Position numbers and translations under genes: made by a program. This document shows positions 59,241-64,000 of a DNA stretch of 64,000 bases, piece after piece. The notes below the pieces were generated by a model. That model was not told the origin of the DNA. It saw only the letters and a program-made list of their open reading frames with translations, and did no database searches. The DNA is from Argyresthia goedartella. Its lineage: Eukaryota; Arthropoda; Insecta; Lepidoptera; Argyresthiidae. How positions within the stretch are numbered: the first letter of the stretch is position 1; each line of letters starts with the position of its first letter. The DNA lies in assembly GCA_949825045.1 (NCBI GenBank), contig OX463808.1, positions 24,489,674 to 24,553,673 on the forward strand. Direction: 5' to 3'.

Positions 59241-60419
59241 ATGCTGCGAGAGATGCTAAAAAATAAAGTGTACCTGTTATTTGCCTGTGTTTTCGGGAAT
59301 ATAGTACGAAGGGATGGGTGCTATTAGTCCCTTAACCTCTCAAAAACCGAGGGTAATTGGGACGGGTCGCGATTTTGTACCTTATGCCATGGTAATAAAA
59401 TTTAAAACCTATGAAGGAAAAGTGGCGTTATCTAACGTCGGTGGTATTCAAGAGGTTAAGGTCAGTTAATTAAAAGTCATCCTATATTTGATACTCGTAG
59501 TTCAGCTCTGATTGTCGGAGCACTGAGCCTGAGACCAGAGTTGTAGGTTTATAAGGGTTCGTCGTCTGACGGTGAGGCACAGAGACCCAATTACCGATAG
59601 AACTAACTTCGTATTCAATGTTACAGAGCGCTCTTAGTTCTCCACTTAACTAACTAGTCGTACTGTGTGAACAGTAGACCTCTTGAATTTCTTAAATTAG
59701 AATCCGTTATATATATATAAACGGATTTTATCGCTGCAACAAACTTTCCTCTCTTTCACCCCTCATCTTCCCCCCTTTTTTTGGCAACATCTTGTATGGA
59801 ATGAGGTCCTTAGTGTGCTTCTTAAATTTGATTGAAACCTGTCAATAAATAACGCTATAGGAAAAAGGGGACCCTTTTCCTCCTTACTTCCCCCCCAATA
59901 AATAATTGCGATCGATTATATATTTTTTTTTATAAGGAACTTCTGTGCCAATTTTCGTCAAAATCAGTAGAAAAAGGCGACCTGTAGGCGAGAACAGACA
60001 GACGGACAAAAGCATTTTTAGCCAATCTCGAAACTGGACGCTTCGCACGCTCGGTTAATTAGTCACCAATCTCCATATTTGGTACTTTAAAAAAGCAAAA
60101 AAATCTGATATGTGTAAGAATAAGCTGAATATATGATTGAAATCATGAATAATGAACGCAGAAATTTGATCGTTTCGAGATATTGTCTTCGGCTTTTTCT
60201 TTTTATAATTAGGCGGTGCAAATACGAAAGTTTTATTCAAGTCGTTCATTCAACAGCTAACTAAATAAAAGTTCATTGTCGAGTTGAAACTCTACTTCTC
60301 AATATAATACAAAGCCCAGACTATGAGTACGAGCTCAAAACAAATTCGCAAGACTGAACAATTTTAATAGCTTCTTCAGTACGGTAATATTTATCGGGCT
60401 AATATTTAAATGGCTAGTA

Positions 60420-60660
60420 TTTAATCACACATCAAAAATACTGATTTGCACAGCAAAAAAGGATTAGCAAAAACATTTTTATTTTTTAAATATTTTATGT
60501 GTAAAGTTTATGTTTTAAGTATTTTTTGTTGTTCTTACATGTTCAACCTAACACGAAGGATAAAGGAGGCTTCGCTTCGCTCACCCCCTTTACCCTTTAC
60601 CTAAGCTACCGCAGCATTTTGCCCTGATATTTGCTGTGCAAATCTATATTTTTTATATGA
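60420..60660. mobile_element. Shared-core repeat family C, copy 3 (GATTTGCACAGCAAA arms)
   Basis: The core (60503-60632) contains TTTATGTTTTAAGTATTTTT, ACATGTTCAACCTAACACGA, AGGAGGCTTCGCTTCGCTCA and CCTAAGCTACCGCAGCATTT. The arms are left CTGATTTGCACAGCAAAA and right TTTGCTGTGCAAATC, inverted to each other and unlike those of the other two copies. Confidence 0.7.
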
Positions 60661-61459
60661 AGTTTAATATTTCCCTATTTAAATATGCACTTGACACTAA
60701 TATTATTCCGTTTCTTTTGAATGCCATGCCACGCCTTGTGAATTTAAACTTAGTTCAATTATTTTTTTAAGCTTGACGTTCTGTTTTTTTTCGACTTCAA
60801 TTGGGGGTTATTAGTTACTCTAAAGGTATAGGTTCCCTGGTTTCATGCGTGGGTATTGGTTGTTGTAACCATAGGTGTAATTCATTCATTCGTTCATAAA
60901 TCACTTTTTTGCCTGTAATTTGGCAGAGCAACAAACCAAATCTGTGCATAGGATGAATATTCATTTATTTAATTTAACGTGTAATCACAGCGATGATATT
61001 TTATATGTCGACATGAATAATTTTATTCATAACTTTACTCTGATTCAGGATACGTTGTAACTGTCTAATAAATATAGAAAATTATTAGCTACATTGTTAG
61101 CCTATATTATATGCGAGGCAGCTATAGTTGGTTTAACCAAGTTCAACTTGACATCAGATGTTTTTGTGGAACAGACTAATCAGAAACCTGCTTATGTTAA
61201 GAGTAATATGACATGCAGCCCTATTGGGAATTCACCTGTAAATCATACTTTGCATGCAACATTGGAATCTGTTCCAAGTAATTTGAACTAGTTCATAAGA
61301 CATTAGAGGAAATCTCTAGCATACAAGAGCCACTAAATATGTCAAAGTGTCAGCCCCACTTAAATATTACCCATCAAAACATCCAGGGGCTACCTGGCAA
61401 AAAACTTGTATTAGAATTATTTCTAAAATATTCTGACATCGATGTTATTTGTTTTACAA

Positions 61460-61543
61460 AACACTGGTTAAAGGAATATTCATATATTCCTTTAACCAGT
61501 GTTATTTATGTTAAAAGACATCATTGTCTTTTAACATAAATAA
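61460..61543. repeat. Two adjacent perfect hairpins with the same TCAT loop
   Basis: Hairpin 1: 20-bp arms 61460-61479 and 61484-61503 around TCAT. Hairpin 2: 19-bp arms 61502-61520 and 61525-61543 around TCAT. The hairpins share two bases. They lie inside the endonuclease region of LINE 3. Confidence 0.97.
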
Positions 61544-62737
61544 TTACAAAATTGTCAGTTGTTACAGTAGAAAGACTGCTGATAGAGGTGGTTGTTTAAA
61601 CTTTGTGAAAAATAATATTTAGGTGCAACAACGGAAAGATATTCTTGCACTTACTGTTGAAAGACAAATAGAGGTATCCTGTGTTGAGTTAGATAGCCAT
61701 ATTATTGTTTTCGTCTACAGGCCGCCGAAGGATGAAAAAGGCCATGGAAATTTGAGAAAATTATGGAGGAAGCCCTCACTAAACTTTGTGTTAACAGAAA
61801 AAAAAAATATTGTTTGTGGCGATGTTAATGTAAATTTGCTTGTAGATACAACAATGTAACAACGATTAATAACTTTATTCAAATCATTTAATTTATGTCA
61901 TGTATTTCTAGAGCCGATTAGAATTACATTTACCAGCCAAACGTGCTTAGATATCGTTTTTTGTGACTGTGCATTCACAAGTAAAAATTAAATGAAATGC
62001 TTAACGTCGGATCACAGCGGTCAAACAGTTCCATTCTTAATCGCTAGTAAGGATAAGACTGATCCATCATTTTATAGGCCTATTACATCCCATAGACTCT
62101 CTAGTCTTATACGAAAAACTTAGATATAAATTTGCCAATAATGGATTTTAATGAACAGAACCCAAACAAAATCTACTCAGACTTCTTCAACATTATTCAA
62201 ACAGAATGCATTTTTTTTTAATTAAAGACAGTCAGTGACTACAAACGGAAAATCTATAATATAATGACTGGGCAACGTTTAGAATTCTTAAAACTAAAGT
62301 TATCTTGTATGAACTTTATGAACAAAAAACCTATAGCTTTGATAGAAAATTTCATGACTTTGTTAAAAAATATTCAAAAACTTTCAAGTTGGTTTGTAGA
62401 ACTGCAAAAACTTTACACACTGATAGAAAACTACAAAAATCAAATAATATAATGAAAACAGTTTGGCAAATAATAAACCGTGAAACTGGCAAAGTTATAC
62501 CAAGGGAGAATGATTTCTGCCTAAAGATAGGCGATGATGTTGTTAAACCCAAGGCTGAGGTTGCTCGAGCTTTCGAAATATTCTACGCCAATGTACTCAC
62601 AACAGAGCGTTTAAATTCATTTCTATAGGAAGCAGAGACTTTATTAAAAAAACAACACTAGCGTCAGTCATGAACATTTAAAATTTAACCAGGACTTTGT
62701 CAAAACGTTTGTATTACTTATTTATTTTTTTTACGAC

Positions 62738-63000
62738 GGGACGACCCGAATGGCCGAGTCAGCAGTGACCCTGCCTACGAAGCCAAGGGTCCCGGGTTCG
62801 AGTCCCGGTGGGGGCAAATATTTGTTTGACGAGAACGGATTTTTGTACCCTAGTCATGGTTTTTTATCTATCTGAGATAATATATATCTATATAAGTATG
62901 TGTATCGTTGTCTAGTACCCAAGATACAGGGAATCCTAGTTTGGGGCTAGATCAATGTGTGTAAATAGTGTCCAAGGTATTATTATTATTATATTATTAA
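62738..63000 (+). mobile_element. tRNA-derived SINE, copy 2, inside LINE 3
   Basis: The tRNA-like head reads GACCCGAATGGCCGAGTCAG, with a B-box GGTTCGAGTCC at 62795-62805 and CGGTGGGGGCAAATATTTG. The body is shared with the copy at 22095-22335 (TATCGTTGTCTAGTACCCA, GGGGCTAGATCAATGTGTGT) and the tail is (ATT)n. It separates the connector region of LINE 3 from its reverse transcriptase. Confidence 0.82.
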
Positions 63001-64000
63001 AAAATACTGAGGGATATATCAGTCAAAGTCATTGGTTCAGTAATTCTAGTTATAGCCCCACACTTAGCTTATATATTCAAAAAATTTGTAGACGATGGAG
63101 CTTTCCCAGACCTCATAAAACACAGTAAACTGATACTACTGTTCAAGTAGGGAGACAAGGGTGATCCTACAAATTTCAGACCAATCTGTTCTTCCAGCAC
63201 TAAGTAAAATATTTGAGAAGATTATACTCAATTAAATGCTCTCACACTTCAACCGTAAAAAACAACGCCACGCCAAACAATACGGTTTTACTAGGGGTAA
63301 ATCAACTACGGATTACCCTTATATCTCATATATATTCTGCATGGGAAGCCGCACAGGATGCTATCGGAGTTTTTTACGATCTGTCGAAGGCATTTGATTG
63401 TGTTGATCATTATACGCTACTAAGGAAATTGAATCATTACTGAGTTAGAAATAAAGCGTTGGATATACTAAGATCATACTTAAGCAATATAGGTAATTCA
63501 AAAGGCAGAAGTCAACGGCGTTAAAGCTTATGGATAGGGCGTGAAAATTGGCGTTCCACAAGGTTCCATATTAGGCCCTTTCTTATTCCTGGTATAAATT
63601 AACGATCTGCCTTTCATGGTGGAGAAATTGACTGACATAGAGTTATTTGCTGATGACACTTCTCTGGTCTTCAAAATTGAAAGAATTAAAATATTTTGAT
63701 GATGTTAATGGTGTATTGTCTTTAACCTTGAATTGGTTCACAGTTAATCATTTATTGTTAAACGCTGGTAAAATCCAGTGTATCGAATTCTCACTTCCAA
63801 ACGTCAGGCAAGCTGAGACCAATTTAACGTTAGACGGCAACACGTTAGAATTAGTAAATGATACTAAGTTTCTTGGAATAACCATAGATAGTAAATTGCA
63901 GTGGGGACCCCATATAGAGAAATTAGCTGGTAAATTAAGTTCTGCGGCTTACGCTGTTAGGAACATCAGACAAAACACGGCTGTGGCTACATCTAGGCTA

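Larger units (their letters stand above)
61339..64000 (+). pseudogene. Non-LTR retrotransposon 3 ORF2, degenerate, cut by window edge
   Basis: The endonuclease start reads PHLNITHQNIQGLPGKK, then CFTKHWLKE, NNYKIVSCYSRKTADRGG, VFVYRPPKDEK, CGDVNVN and LDIVFCDC...TSDHSGQ. After it come VWQIINRETGKVIPRENDF and RT pieces FYDLSKAFDCVDHYTLL, GVPQGSILGPFLFLV, INDLPFMVEKL, LFADDTS and, at the right edge, FLGITIDSKLQWGPHIEKL. These lie in changing frames with many stops. It is interrupted by a double hairpin (61460-61543) and a SINE (62738-63000). It belongs to the CR1/Jockey group but is not the same family as LINEs 1 and 2. Confidence 0.85.

Noticed and set aside
62738..62820. tRNA gene
   Set aside because: The B-box is good but there is no paired acceptor stem, and the body and tail are shared with 22095-22335, so it is a SINE head.

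Overview
This window is eukaryotic, AT-rich and intron-rich, and almost certainly from an insect, most likely a moth or butterfly. The left 15.5 kb carries the 3' half of the neural cadherin gene (CadN) on the minus strand. Its protein is almost residue-for-residue what is known for insect N-cadherin. The rest is intronic or intergenic DNA packed with interspersed repeats whose ends I recognise as common in Lepidoptera, such as a repeat with the GCGAGTC / AGGGTTCCGTA junction and one with the GAACCTCCTCC / AAGTCGGTT 3' end.

Layout, left edge to right edge. Positions 2-154 hold an unidentified open tail on the plus strand. Between 1264 and 15529 lie seven CadN exons, read right to left: a 116-bp constitutive exon; a pair of alternative ectodomain exons (11232-11396 and 9895-10056); a 138-bp exon; one 3.8-kb exon with cadherin repeats, EGF and laminin-G domains; and a pair of alternative EGF-transmembrane exons (1681-1916 and 1264-1502). 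The cytoplasmic exon lies off the left edge. The upstream ectodomain exons were not found, so either a very long intron (at least 48 kb) fills the rest of the window or small exons were missed.

From 15.5 to 29.9 kb there are only repeats: a perfect 38-bp x 10 minisatellite, a tRNA-derived SINE, and copies of two related ~410-bp families. At 29,989-34,021 a piggyBac-like element with long inverted subterminal repeats contains a four-exon transposase-type gene whose catalytic middle is deleted, plus a second piggyBac remnant. Three non-LTR retrotransposons of the CR1/Jockey group follow, all on the plus strand. The one at ~37.3-41.4 kb is frameshifted. The one at ~46.5-51.0 kb has a PHD-finger ORF1 and an unbroken ORF2 and looks intact. 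The one from 61.3 kb to the right edge is a pseudogene holding a double hairpin and a SINE insertion. A decayed Tc1/mariner-type transposase lies at ~58.2-59.2 kb.

The most distinctive observations are: (1) a phase relation in the two CadN transmembrane exons under which only single inclusion keeps frame; (2) a repeat family found three times with one conserved core but different inverted flanks in each copy; (3) the spliced, catalytically gutted piggyBac gene; and (4) two back-to-back hairpins with identical loops that fit a tandem duplication followed by inversion. No CRISPR array, rRNA gene or genuine tRNA gene was seen. All homology statements rest on reading the translations by eye; no search was run.
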